Part shown: positions 52,080 through 61,836 of the stretch, piece by piece
Numbering within the stretch: the stretch's first letter is position 1
How the letters are laid out: every line of letters starts with the position of its first letter
NCBI GenBank assembly: GCA_051877575.1
Contig: JBJEJA010000047.1
Span: 62,001-126,000, forward strand
Length of the DNA stretch: 64,000 nucleotides
Direction: 5' to 3'
Origin: UBA2882 sp051877575
GTDB lineage: Bacteria > Bacillota > Clostridia > Lachnospirales > Lachnospiraceae
Notes under the pieces: generated by a model
Told to the model about the DNA's origin: nothing
Seen by the model: the letters and a program-made list of their open reading frames with translations, nothing else
The model's database searches: none
Position numbers and translations under genes: made by a program

Positions 52080-52307
52080 GTGGGAGATTTGAATATTGAG
52101 AGGATCAATGAATTATATCATAAATCCAAAACAGAGGGATTGACTCCCGAAGAAAAAGAAGAACAGGCAAGACTGCGTAAAAATTATGTGGCAAGTGTGC
52201 GGGCAAATTTAAAAGGTCAGCTGAATAATATCAATATTCAGGAAAAAGACGGAAGTATTACGAATTTGGGTGAGAAATTTGGAAGACAAAAAATTTCTGA
52301 GGAATAA
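52080..52307 (+). CDS. DUF896 (UPF0291, YnzC-like) small protein
   Basis: 75 residues, GTG start with GGAAAGGAAG upstream. Two helices form a hairpin: INELYHKSKTEGLTPEEKEE then QARLRKNYVASVRANLKGQL, the DUF896 signature. Bacillus YnzC has this fold; the function is unknown. It overlaps the 5-FCL gene by 38 bp and lies between proB and proA. Confidence 0.92.
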   Translation: MGDLNIERINELYHKSKTEGLTPEEKEEQARLRKNYVASVRANLKGQLNNINIQEKDGSITNLGEKFGRQKISEE

Positions 52308-52854
52308 AAACAGACAGTTGAGAGAACTGCTTAGCGAAAAAGAAAGATTGCAGTATGACCGGGCTATTATGAAAAAGGTGATATCTCATGAATATTTTCA
52401 AAAAGCGGAAAATCTGCTGATTTATATGAATTATGGCAGTGAAGTAAGCACAACCGGCATGATAGACTATGCGTTTGCAATGGGAAAACGGGTATTTGTT
52501 CCACGTGTTTCCGGTAGGGAAATGGCGTTTTATGAAATCCATGACCCGAAAGAATGCTCTCCCGGATATATGGGAATTCCGGAACCGCCGGATGAGGCGG
52601 AAACATTTTTGCCTGAAGAAACAATGTGCAGAGAAGATACGCTGATGATCCTGCCGGGACTTGTATTCGATCAAAACGGAAACAGGATCGGTTACGGCGG
52701 CGGCTTTTATGACCGCTTTTTGGCAAAATATCCCGAATGCACGAAAATGGGAATCGCATATGATTTTCAATGCGTAGATCGGATTCCACCGGAAGAAAAT
52801 GATATTCCGGCAGATATCATTGTGACGGAGAGACGGATGATCCTGCCGGCATAA
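52270..52854 (+). CDS. 5-formyltetrahydrofolate cyclo-ligase
   Basis: 194 residues. The ATP-binding block NRIGYGGGFYDRFLAKYP and the earlier KKFLRNKNRQLRELL and GIPEPPDE blocks mark the family. It converts 5-formyl-THF to methenyl-THF, salvaging a folate that inhibits other enzymes; it complements fhs and folD elsewhere in the window. The start is uncertain: GTG 52270 (used here) or TTG 52279, neither with a strong ribosome site; translation may be coupled to the overlapping DUF896 gene. Confidence 0.92.
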   Translation: MRNLEDKKFLRNKNRQLRELLSEKERLQYDRAIMKKVISHEYFQKAENLLIYMNYGSEVSTTGMIDYAFAMGKRVFVPRVSGREMAFYEIHDPKECSPGYMGIPEPPDEAETFLPEETMCREDTLMILPGLVFDQNGNRIGYGGGFYDRFLAKYPECTKMGIAYDFQCVDRIPPEENDIPADIIVTERRMILPA

Positions 52855-52886
52855 CAGATGCATAACAGATCAAAAAGGAGAAATAT

Positions 52887-54134
52887 ATGACAGCTTTGAA
52901 CTTGTTGGGAAAAAAAGCGGTAGCGGCCAAATATGAGATGCAGCTTTTGGATACCGATGCCAAAAACAGCGCGTTATTAAGTGCGGCAGAACGTCTGATC
53001 GCAGACACTTCCAAAATACTGACATCTAATGAAGCAGACATCAAAAAGGGTGAGGAAAACGGCATGCATCCGGGCATGATCGACAGGCTGCGTCTGACAA
53101 AAGAGCGAATTGAAGCCATGGCGGAGGGACTGCGGCAGATAGCGGCGCTTCCTGACCCGATCGGGGAAGTGCTCGATACCAATATCCGTCCCAACGGATT
53201 GCGGATCAGTAAGGTACGTGTCCCTTTGGGCGTAATCGGTATTATATACGAATCCCGTCCGAATGTAACGGCAGATGCCTTCGGTCTTTGCTTTAAATCG
53301 GGAAATGCCGTGATTTTGAAAGGCGGTTCCGATGCGATCCATTCCAATATTGCCATTGCGACTTCCATCAGAGAGGCGCTTGCAGAGTGCGGATTGAATC
53401 AGGATGCGCTTTTGCTGATAGAGGATACAGACAGAGAAGTGACAAGACAATTTATGAAACTCAATTCCTATGTGGATGTGCTGATTCCAAGAGGAAGCGC
53501 GGGACTGATTCGTACGGTTGTGGAAAACAGCACGATACCCGTGATAGAGACCGGAAGCGGAAATTGTCACATATATGTGGATAAGGATGCCGATATAGAT
53601 AAGGCGATTCCGATTATAATCAATGCAAAGACCCAGAGAATCGGCGTATGCAATGCCTGCGAATCCCTGGTTGTACACAAAGCAATCAGCCCAAAACTTC
53701 TGCCTGTCTTATCCAAGGCATTAAAGGAAAAAAAGGTGGAAATCCGTGCGGATAAACCGGCTATGGCATTTATGGAAGATTGCATGGAAGCCACGGAGGA
53801 AGATTTCAGAACGGAATATCTGGATTATATTATTTCCGTGAAAACCGTATCCGATGTAAAAGAAGCGATTGCACATATCAATCAAAACAATACAAAGCAT
53901 TCCGAAGCCATAATTACGGAAAATAAGGAAACGGCGGAACAGTTTTTACGCGGTGTGGATGCTGCCTGTGTTTATGTGAATGCATCCACAAGGTTTACCG
54001 ACGGTTTTGAATTCGGTTTCGGAGCCGAGATCGGTATCAGTACCCAGAAACTCCATGCCAGAGGACCCATGGGGCTGCCTGAACTGACTTCCTATCAATA
54101 CCGGATACTCGGAGACGGACAGATCCGGTCCTGA
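52887..54134 (+). CDS. proA: Gamma-glutamyl phosphate reductase
   Basis: 415 residues, full family length. NAD(P)-dependent aldehyde-dehydrogenase fold with VPLGVIGIIYESRPNVTADA, GNAVILKGGSDAIHSN, the catalytic cysteine in RIGVCNACESLVV, and NASTRFTDGFEFGFGAEIGI. It reduces gamma-glutamyl phosphate to the semialdehyde, the second step of proline synthesis after proB. Ribosome site AAAAGGAG. Confidence 0.97.
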   Translation: MTALNLLGKKAVAAKYEMQLLDTDAKNSALLSAAERLIADTSKILTSNEADIKKGEENGMHPGMIDRLRLTKERIEAMAEGLRQIAALPDPIGEVLDTNIRPNGLRISKVRVPLGVIGIIYESRPNVTADAFGLCFKSGNAVILKGGSDAIHSNIAIATSIREALAECGLNQDALLLIEDTDREVTRQFMKLNSYVDVLIPRGSAGLIRTVVENSTIPVIETGSGNCHIYVDKDADIDKAIPIIINAKTQRIGVCNACESLVVHKAISPKLLPVLSKALKEKKVEIRADKPAMAFMEDCMEATEEDFRTEYLDYIISVKTVSDVKEAIAHINQNNTKHSEAIITENKETAEQFLRGVDAACVYVNASTRFTDGFEFGFGAEIGISTQKLHARGPMGLPELTSYQYRILGDGQIRS

Positions 54135-54169
54135 TTTCCAATTATCGAAACAACATGAAAGGACAATTT

Positions 54170-55564
54170 ATGAACGAAGTAGAAATTCAATACGAATATA
54201 TTGAGAAGGCGAAACAGATCATCGCAGAGCAGGCCCGCAAAAAGGGCAGTAAAATGACCTGCTGCGTCCAGACCTTCGGCTGTCAGATGAACGCCCGCGA
54301 TTCGGAAAAACTTTCCGGCATTTTATCTGCCGTCGGCTTTGAAGAAATCGAGGACGAAAATGCGGATCTTGTTATTTATAATACCTGTACGGTGCGGGAT
54401 AACGCCAATCAGAAGGTTTACGGCAGACTTGGTGTGCTGAACGGATTCAAACGTAAAAATCCGCACATGAAAATCTGTTTATGCGGCTGCATGATGCAGG
54501 AACCTTCTGTAATAGAAAAAATCAAACAAAGCTACGGATTTGTGGATCTGATTTTTGGGACTCACAATATTTTCAAGTTTGCGGAGCTTTTGGTGCGGAT
54601 GTATGAGACCGAAGGCATGCTGATCGATATCTGGCAGGATACGGACCAGATTGTGGAACAACTTCCCGTACACAGGAAATATCCATTTAAATCCGGCATC
54701 AATATTATGTTCGGATGCAATAATTTCTGCAGCTATTGCATTGTGCCATATGTCAGGGGAAGAGAGCGAAGCAGAAAACCCGAGGAGATCATTTCTGAAA
54801 TAGAAGCACTGGTAGCCGACGGTGTGGTGGAAATCATGCTTTTGGGACAAAATGTAAATTCCTACGGCAAAAATCTGGATGATCCCATTTCTTTTGCGGA
54901 ACTGCTAAGGAGAGTGGAACAGATCGAGGGATTACAGAGAATCCGTTTTATGACTTCACATCCCAAAGATCTGTCTGATGAGCTAATCGAGGTTATGAAA
55001 CAATCCAAAAAGATATGCAGACATCTCCATTTGCCGCTGCAGTCCGGTTCCACCAGAATTTTGAAGGAAATGAACCGGCGCTATACCAAAGAGCAGTATC
55101 TGGCGCTGGCAGAAAAAATCCGGCGAGAAATTCCGGACATTGCCATTACCACGGATATCATTGTGGGATTTCCGGGAGAAACCTATGAGGATGTCCTGGA
55201 AACCATTGACGTGGTCAAAAAAGTGAAGTATGACAATGCGTTTACTTTCCAATACTCCAAGCGGACGGGAACACCTGCGGCCGCTATGGAAAATCAGGTT
55301 TCAAAAGAAGAGGTGACCAAACATTTTGACGAACTGCTTGCCGTGGTTCAGGATACGGCAAGAGAGCAGGCAAAGAAACTGCAGGGACAGACTATGGATG
55401 CCCTTGTGGAAGAGATCAACGAACATGACAGCAGTCTTGTTACAGGAAGACTGAGCAACAATATGATCGTTCATTTCAAAGGGGGAAAAGAACTGATCGG
55501 TCAGATTGTTTCCGTTTATTTAAGGGAATGTAAGGGATTTTACTATTTGGGAGATATGATTTGA
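54170..55564 (+). CDS. miaB: tRNA-2-methylthio-N6-dimethylallyladenosine synthase MiaB
   Basis: 464 residues from ATG 54170, which has GAAAGGAC upstream; ATG 54155 has none. Domains: UPF0004 with cysteines in TFGCQMNARDSE, YNTCTVRDNA and CLCGCMM; radical SAM with CNNFCSYC (near 183-190) and YVRGRERSR; C-terminal TRAM (DALVEEINEHDSSLVTGRLS). It adds the methylthio group to isopentenyl-A37 in tRNA. The isopentenyl donor enzyme miaA is in the same window (61837), so both steps of this tRNA modification are encoded here. Confidence 0.96.
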   Translation: MNEVEIQYEYIEKAKQIIAEQARKKGSKMTCCVQTFGCQMNARDSEKLSGILSAVGFEEIEDENADLVIYNTCTVRDNANQKVYGRLGVLNGFKRKNPHMKICLCGCMMQEPSVIEKIKQSYGFVDLIFGTHNIFKFAELLVRMYETEGMLIDIWQDTDQIVEQLPVHRKYPFKSGINIMFGCNNFCSYCIVPYVRGRERSRKPEEIISEIEALVADGVVEIMLLGQNVNSYGKNLDDPISFAELLRRVEQIEGLQRIRFMTSHPKDLSDELIEVMKQSKKICRHLHLPLQSGSTRILKEMNRRYTKEQYLALAEKIRREIPDIAITTDIIVGFPGETYEDVLETIDVVKKVKYDNAFTFQYSKRTGTPAAAMENQVSKEEVTKHFDELLAVVQDTAREQAKKLQGQTMDALVEEINEHDSSLVTGRLSNNMIVHFKGGKELIGQIVSVYLRECKGFYYLGDMI

Positions 55565-55580
55565 ATTCTTGGAGGAAATG

Positions 55581-57236
55581 ATGGAAAAATTAAAACCGAA
55601 GTTGTTTTCAGTCATGAAAACATACACAAAAGAGCAGTTTGTAAAGGATGTGGTTGCGGGAATTATTGTTGCAATCATTGCCTTACCTTTATCCATTGCG
55701 TTGGCACTGGCCAGCGGAGTAACGCCGGAAATCGGCCTGTATACGGCCATTACCGCAGGTTTTGTCATTTCGTTTCTGGGCGGTTCCAGAGTGCAGATTG
55801 CAGGTCCGACCGCTGCATTTGCTACGATTGTAGCGGGAATTATAGCCAGAAACGGTATGGACGGATTGATCCTTGCCACGATGATGGCAGGTATTATTCT
55901 GATTATCATGGGATTTATGCGGCTGGGAAGCCTGATCAAATTTATTCCATATACCATTACCACGGGTTTTACCGCCGGAATCGCCGTAACCATCTTTATC
56001 GGTCAGATCAAAGATTTTCTGGGGCTTACCATTGTCACCGAAGAGCCTTTGATCGAAACGATGGATAAACTGAAAGCAGTTTTTACTTTTATCGATACCA
56101 TAAACTGGCAGGCGGTGATCGTAGGTGTGGTATGCCTCGTTATTTTGATCGTTATGCCATATATCAGCAAAAGAATTCCGGGGTCTCTGGTGGCAGTCAT
56201 CGTCAGTATTCTGATGGTAAAGGGATTACATATGCAGGTAAACACCATCGGAGATCTGTATACGATTTCCAATAAACTTCCCACACCACACCTTCCGCAG
56301 TTTTCCTTTGCCATGGTAAGAGAGGTATTTTCCGATGCCTTTACCATCGCTATCCTGGCGGCCATCGAATCTTTATTGTCCTGTGTGGTTGCCGACAGTA
56401 TGGTAAACAGCAGACACCGTTCCAATATGGAACTGATCGCCCAGGGGGCAGGCAACATTACCTCCGCACTGTTCGGCGGCATCCCGGCAACCGGCGCCAT
56501 TGCCAGAACGGCAGCCAATATCAAAAACGGTGGTCGTACTCCCATTGCCGGTATGGTACATTCTGTTACTTTATTGTTGATTTTGGTTGTTCTTATGCCC
56601 TATGCGGCATTGATTCCCATGCCGGCGATTGCAGCCATTTTGTTTATGGTCGCTTACAATATGAGCGAATGGAGACAGTTTGTTACCCTTTGCAAAACCG
56701 CTCCCAAAAGTGATATTATTGTACTGGTACTGACATTTGTCCTGACAGTCATATTTGATCTGGTTGTTGCCATTGAAGTCGGCATGCTGATGGCGGCAAT
56801 GTTATTCTTAAAGAGAATGAGTGAAGTGACCGAAGTGGAAGGCTGGAAATATGTGGATGATGATGACGATCCGGACTCTCTGTCCTTAAGACAGGTTCCG
56901 GTCCACACCCTTGTATATGAAATCAGCGGTCCGATGTTTTTCGGTGCCGCAGATAAGATTTTACAGATTTCCCTGACGGAAGAAACAACTTGTCTGGTTC
57001 TGCGTATGAGAAGCGTCAACGCAATCGATGCTACCGCAATGCACGCGCTGGAACAGTTAAAAGACAAATGTGATAAAAAGAAAATTAACCTGATTTTATC
57101 TCATGTCAACGAACAGCCTATGAAGATCATGGAAAAATCGGGATTTGATGAAAAAGTAGGAAGAGAAAATATTTGTGCCCACATTGATGATGCGCTTGCA
57201 AGAGCGGAGCGGATCAACAACGGGCAGAACGATTAA
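55581..57236 (+). CDS. SulP-family anion transporter with STAS domain
   Basis: About 551 residues and 10-12 membrane helices (residues 20-420), with VVAGIIVAIIALPLSIALAL, then FLGGSRVQIAGPTAAFATIV, typical of SulP. The C-terminal STAS domain (about 445-551) includes VLRMRSVNAIDATAMHALEQ. Substrate could be sulfate, bicarbonate or another anion; it cannot be fixed by eye. ATG 55581 is chosen because GGAGG (55571-55575) lies 5 bp before it; ATG 55578 and TTG 55569 are too close or overlap it. Confidence 0.93.
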   Translation: MEKLKPKLFSVMKTYTKEQFVKDVVAGIIVAIIALPLSIALALASGVTPEIGLYTAITAGFVISFLGGSRVQIAGPTAAFATIVAGIIARNGMDGLILATMMAGIILIIMGFMRLGSLIKFIPYTITTGFTAGIAVTIFIGQIKDFLGLTIVTEEPLIETMDKLKAVFTFIDTINWQAVIVGVVCLVILIVMPYISKRIPGSLVAVIVSILMVKGLHMQVNTIGDLYTISNKLPTPHLPQFSFAMVREVFSDAFTIAILAAIESLLSCVVADSMVNSRHRSNMELIAQGAGNITSALFGGIPATGAIARTAANIKNGGRTPIAGMVHSVTLLLILVVLMPYAALIPMPAIAAILFMVAYNMSEWRQFVTLCKTAPKSDIIVLVLTFVLTVIFDLVVAIEVGMLMAAMLFLKRMSEVTEVEGWKYVDDDDDPDSLSLRQVPVHTLVYEISGPMFFGAADKILQISLTEETTCLVLRMRSVNAIDATAMHALEQLKDKCDKKKINLILSHVNEQPMKIMEKSGFDEKVGRENICAHIDDALARAERINNGQND

Positions 57237-57257
57237 GAAAGAGGGACAGGAAACGCA

Positions 57258-59906
57258 ATGGCAGAATTGACACCGATGATGCAACAATATATGGAAACCA
57301 AAAAGCAATATCAGGACTGTATTCTTTTTTACCGTCTCGGAGACTTTTATGAGATGTTTTTTGATGATGCCATTGCTGCTTCCAAAGCTCTGGAAATTAC
57401 CCTGACGGGGAAAAGCTGCGGTCTGGAAGAACGTGCCCCCATGTGCGGGATTCCCTATCATGCGGTAGACGGTTATCTGACAAAACTGGTGTCCAAGGGC
57501 TATAAAGTCGCGATCTGCGAACAGATGGAAGATCCCAAGCTTACCAAAGGGATTGTCAAAAGAGAAGTTGTCAGGATCGTAACGCCGGGCACCAATCTCA
57601 ATATGCAGTCTTTGGAAGAAACACGCAACAATTATCTGATGTGTATTGTATATCTGGATAAGATCGGCATTTCCGTGATTGATGTCACAACGGGAGATTA
57701 TTATGTGACACAGGTGGATGATGCAAAAAAACTGTATGATGAGATCATGAAATTTTCTCCGGCGGAAATTGTCTGCAATGACGGATTTATTGTCAGCGGT
57801 TTTGATCTGGAGGACTTACGTTCCCGTATGGGCATAACAATATACAAGCTGGATCCGTGGTATTTTGATGATGAAACCTGTCAAAACCGGTTGAAAAAAC
57901 ATTTTAAGGTCCAGACACTGACGGCACTTGGGCTGGATGATTTTCCGACGGGTATCATCAGTGCCGGTGCAGTACTTTCGTATCTTTACGAGACGCAGAA
58001 AACTTCATTATCGCATATTACCCATATTAATCCCTATATTACCAGTAAATACATGCTGTTGGACAGCTCCACCAGAAGAAATCTGGAGTTGGCGGAAACG
58101 TTGCGGGAAAAACAGAAGAGAGGCTCTCTGCTGTGGGTGCTTGATAAGACCAAAACAGCCATGGGTGCCAGAACCCTACGTAGCTATATTGAGCAACCTT
58201 TGATTGAAAAGGATGAGATTTCGGACAGGCTGGATGCGGTAGAAGCATTGAGCACTCACGGTGTCAGCAGGGACGAGCTGAGGGAATACTTAAATCCCAT
58301 TTATGACCTTGAGCGATTGCTCGGTAAGATCAGTTATAAATCGGCAAATCCCAGAGATCTGATCGCTTTCAGCAATTCTCTTTCCATGCTTCCTGCCATC
58401 CGTACGGTATTACAGGATTTTGATTGTAAATTGTTGAAAAATATTTATGAAGATATCGATCCTTTAGAAGATATCTGCGGTCTGATTGAACAGGCGATTG
58501 ACGAGGAACCGCCGATTTCCATCCGCGAAGGCGGAATCATCAAAAACGGTTTTAACGAAGACATCGATCACTTACGCAACGCCAAGACTGAAGGAAAAAC
58601 ATGGCTGGCAGAACTGGAACAGACCGAAAAAGAGAGAACCGGGATTAAAAATCTGAAGGTTGGCTACAACAAGGTGTTCGGATATTATTTTGAGGTTACC
58701 AATTCCTTTAAAAATCTGGTTCCGGAAGAATGGATTCGCAAGCAGACCCTGACGGGCGGAGAACGTTATATGACACCCAAGCTGAAGGAGCTGGAAGATA
58801 CCATTCTTAATGCCGAGGACAAGCTGTGTGCGCTGGAATATGATATTTTTTGTGAAATCAGGGAAACCATAGCCGACAATATTGCAAGAATACAGAAAAC
58901 CGCCAAAGCCATTGCCGCATTGGACGTGTTTGCATCGCTTTCCTATGTAGCGGAAAGAAACGGCTATGTCCGGCCCGCGTTAAACGAAAAGGGTATCATC
59001 AAAATCAAAAACGGACGGCATCCGGTTGTGGAAAAGATGATCGAGCATGATATGTTTGTGGCAAATGACACGTTTCTGGACAACGGGAAAAACCTGATTT
59101 CCATCATTACCGGACCGAATATGGCAGGAAAATCTACCTATATGCGTCAGACGGCTTTGATCGTGCTGATGGCGCAGATCGGCAGTTTTGTGCCGGCCGA
59201 AAGCGCCAATATCGGCATTGTGGACCGCATCTTTACCCGCGTGGGAGCATCGGATGATCTGGCAAGCGGACAGAGTACTTTTATGGTAGAAATGAACGAA
59301 GTGGCAAACATTTTACGCAATGCCACATCAAACAGTCTGCTGATTCTGGATGAAATCGGAAGAGGAACATCGACCTTTGACGGCCTTGCAATCGCATGGG
59401 CGGTGATCGAACATATCAGCAATAAAAAGCTTTTGGGCGCAAAGACTTTGTTTGCAACGCATTATCACGAGCTTACCGAACTGGAAGGTAAAATGAGCAA
59501 TGTGAACAACTATTGCATTGCCGTAAAAGAACAGGGTGATGATATTGTTTTCTTAAGAAAGATCATCAAAGGCGGGGCCGATAAGAGTTACGGTATCCAG
59601 GTAGCAAAACTGGCCGGAGTACCGGACATGGTCATCGACAGGGCAAAAGTCATTGTCAGCCAGTTGATGGATAATGACATTATTGAAAAAGTACAAAGCA
59701 TCGCCGTTGACGGAAAGACGGAATATAAAAAGGTGAAAAAGTATGATGAGGTGGATCTGGAACAGATTTCCCTTTTTGATACGGTGAAAGATGAAGACAT
59801 CCTGAAGGAACTGGACGAAATCGATATTTCCAATCTGACACCTCTTGATGCGCTCAATACATTGTATCGTCTGCAAAATATGAGAAAAAACCGTTGGCAG
59901 GGATAA
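57258..59906 (+). CDS. mutS: DNA mismatch repair protein MutS
   Basis: 882 residues, full length. Mismatch-binding domain with YRLGDFYEMFFDDA (the Phe-x-Glu motif F-Y-E near residue 30), clamp and lever helices, and ATPase with GPNMAGKSTYMRQ (about 618-630), LLILDEIGRGTSTFDG and FATHYHEL. MutL follows 9 bp later. GACAGG ribosome site; the previous gene is 21 bp upstream. Confidence 0.98.
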   Translation: MAELTPMMQQYMETKKQYQDCILFYRLGDFYEMFFDDAIAASKALEITLTGKSCGLEERAPMCGIPYHAVDGYLTKLVSKGYKVAICEQMEDPKLTKGIVKREVVRIVTPGTNLNMQSLEETRNNYLMCIVYLDKIGISVIDVTTGDYYVTQVDDAKKLYDEIMKFSPAEIVCNDGFIVSGFDLEDLRSRMGITIYKLDPWYFDDETCQNRLKKHFKVQTLTALGLDDFPTGIISAGAVLSYLYETQKTSLSHITHINPYITSKYMLLDSSTRRNLELAETLREKQKRGSLLWVLDKTKTAMGARTLRSYIEQPLIEKDEISDRLDAVEALSTHGVSRDELREYLNPIYDLERLLGKISYKSANPRDLIAFSNSLSMLPAIRTVLQDFDCKLLKNIYEDIDPLEDICGLIEQAIDEEPPISIREGGIIKNGFNEDIDHLRNAKTEGKTWLAELEQTEKERTGIKNLKVGYNKVFGYYFEVTNSFKNLVPEEWIRKQTLTGGERYMTPKLKELEDTILNAEDKLCALEYDIFCEIRETIADNIARIQKTAKAIAALDVFASLSYVAERNGYVRPALNEKGIIKIKNGRHPVVEKMIEHDMFVANDTFLDNGKNLISIITGPNMAGKSTYMRQTALIVLMAQIGSFVPAESANIGIVDRIFTRVGASDDLASGQSTFMVEMNEVANILRNATSNSLLILDEIGRGTSTFDGLAIAWAVIEHISNKKLLGAKTLFATHYHELTELEGKMSNVNNYCIAVKEQGDDIVFLRKIIKGGADKSYGIQVAKLAGVPDMVIDRAKVIVSQLMDNDIIEKVQSIAVDGKTEYKKVKKYDEVDLEQISLFDTVKDEDILKELDEIDISNLTPLDALNTLYRLQNMRKNRWQG

Positions 59907-59915
59907 GGAGGTAAC

Positions 59916-61811
59916 ATGGCAGGATATATACATATTTTGGATTCGGAAACCATAGATAAGATTGCGGCCGGTGAAGTAGTGGAAAAGCCTGCCAGTGTTG
60001 TTAAGGAACTGGTGGAAAATTCCATTGATGCCGGCGCCGATAAAATTACCGTGGAGATCAAAGAAGGCGGCATCTCTTTTATCAGAGTAACAGATAACGG
60101 CTGTGGTATCGATCGGGAGGATCTGCAAAACGCTTTTATGCGTCATGCAACCAGTAAGATCACCACAGCGGAAGATTTGAGTCACATTATCAGTCTGGGC
60201 TTCCGGGGAGAGGCATTATCCAGCATCAGTGCCGTTGCACAGGTTGAAATGATCACCAAACGTAAAGAGAATTTGATGGGTGTCAGAATAAGCTGTAACG
60301 GCGGGGTACTGGAGGAACCGGAAGAAATCGGAGCGCCGGACGGAACAACGATTCTTGTGCGGAATCTGTTCTACAACACCCCTGTTCGGAAGAAATTTCT
60401 GAAAACTTCCATGACGGAAGGCTCCTATGTTGCGGAACTGATGCAGCACATTGCCATGTCTCATCCGGATATTTCCGTATCCTATATTCAAAACGGTCAG
60501 ACCAGATTTTTCACCTCCGGAAACGGGGATCTGGCAGAAATCATATACAGAATTTACGGCAAAGATGTTTCCGAGCAGATGCTTGCCGTGGATGCCACGG
60601 AAAAAGGGATTCATATGACAGGCTTCATCGGGAAACCTGTATTGGCAAGAGCCAACCGGAATTATGAAACGTTTTTTGTGAACGGAAGATATATTCGAAG
60701 CAAGATCATTTCCGCGGCTGTGGAAGAGGGATATAAATCCTTCCTGATGCAGCATAAATATCCTTTTGCGGTTTTGCATTTTCAGGTATCCGGGGAGGAT
60801 ATTGATGTAAATGTACATCCAACCAAAATGGAAATCCGGATTATGAATCCCCAGCCCTTTTGTGAGTTTGTCAAACAAACGGTAACAGAGGCTTTATCAG
60901 AACGGGTTTTAATTCCCGAATATGAGGAAAACGAACCGGCAGATAAACAGACGGTTGCGGAAAAAGAGCAGGCCGCACCGGAGGAAAAAGCGAAAGAGGA
61001 GCTTCCCCCGGAGCCATTTGAAACAAAGCGGCTGGAACAGGTCGTATCCGTTTCGACAGTACAGGAAGAAATACCCCGTAGTTTCCGTATCCTCGGTAAT
61101 CCCGAACCGAAAAAAACATCTGTTTATAAGATGCGGGATAATGTCATCAAACAGAACGACTATCCCGTTATCAGTAAAGCCGCACAGATGGAATTGTTTT
61201 CCGAAGCATTGGAACAACCGGATGGGAACCGCTTATCGGGTCTGAAAATTATCGGACAGGTCTTTCAAACCTATTGGATTGTTGAGTTTGAAGAAAAAAT
61301 TTATTTTGTGGATCAGCATGCCGCCCACGAAAAGGTTCATTATGAAAATTGGATGAAAAAGCTGCAGACCAAAGAAAATACGACGCAGTTGCTGATGCCT
61401 CCTTTGGTCATTTCTCTCAGCGCCAGGGAAATGGCGGTGTTAAGTCAATTTAAAGATAATTTTGCAGAGCTTGGCTTTGAGCTGGAAGCCTTTGGCGGAG
61501 ATGAAATTGCTTTGCGGGGGATTCCGCAGGATCTGTACGGAACCGATGAAAAAGAACTGTTTCTCAGCATTTTGGATGAGTTGTCAGAAACTTCCGTAAA
61601 GGGCACTCCGGATATCATTACGGCCAAACTGGCATCCATGTCGTGTAAAGCGGCGGTCAAAGGCAATCAGACGCTTTCCATGGAAGAGGCAAAGGAACTG
61701 CTGAAGCAGCTGTTTGCGCTGGAAAACCCTTATCATTGTCCGCATGGCAGACCGACTATGTTTTCCATGAGCAAATACGAACTGGAAAAGAAATTTAAGC
61801 GTATCGTTTAG
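59916..61811 (+). CDS. mutL: DNA mismatch repair protein MutL (endonuclease type)
   Basis: 631 residues. GHKL ATPase: VVKELVENSIDAGA, TDNGCGI, HATSKI, GFRGEALSSI. A Pro/Glu-rich linker (about 335-375) leads to the C-terminal domain with the endonuclease motif DQHAAHEKVHYE, SCKAAVKG and CPHGRPTMFS, so the nicking activity found in Firmicutes and absent from E. coli MutL is predicted to be intact. Strong AAGGAGG ribosome site. Confidence 0.97.
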   Translation: MAGYIHILDSETIDKIAAGEVVEKPASVVKELVENSIDAGADKITVEIKEGGISFIRVTDNGCGIDREDLQNAFMRHATSKITTAEDLSHIISLGFRGEALSSISAVAQVEMITKRKENLMGVRISCNGGVLEEPEEIGAPDGTTILVRNLFYNTPVRKKFLKTSMTEGSYVAELMQHIAMSHPDISVSYIQNGQTRFFTSGNGDLAEIIYRIYGKDVSEQMLAVDATEKGIHMTGFIGKPVLARANRNYETFFVNGRYIRSKIISAAVEEGYKSFLMQHKYPFAVLHFQVSGEDIDVNVHPTKMEIRIMNPQPFCEFVKQTVTEALSERVLIPEYEENEPADKQTVAEKEQAAPEEKAKEELPPEPFETKRLEQVVSVSTVQEEIPRSFRILGNPEPKKTSVYKMRDNVIKQNDYPVISKAAQMELFSEALEQPDGNRLSGLKIIGQVFQTYWIVEFEEKIYFVDQHAAHEKVHYENWMKKLQTKENTTQLLMPPLVISLSAREMAVLSQFKDNFAELGFELEAFGGDEIALRGIPQDLYGTDEKELFLSILDELSETSVKGTPDIITAKLASMSCKAAVKGNQTLSMEEAKELLKQLFALENPYHCPHGRPTMFSMSKYELEKKFKRIV

Positions 61812-61836
61812 GTGACGGCAGACCGTAGGAGATAAC

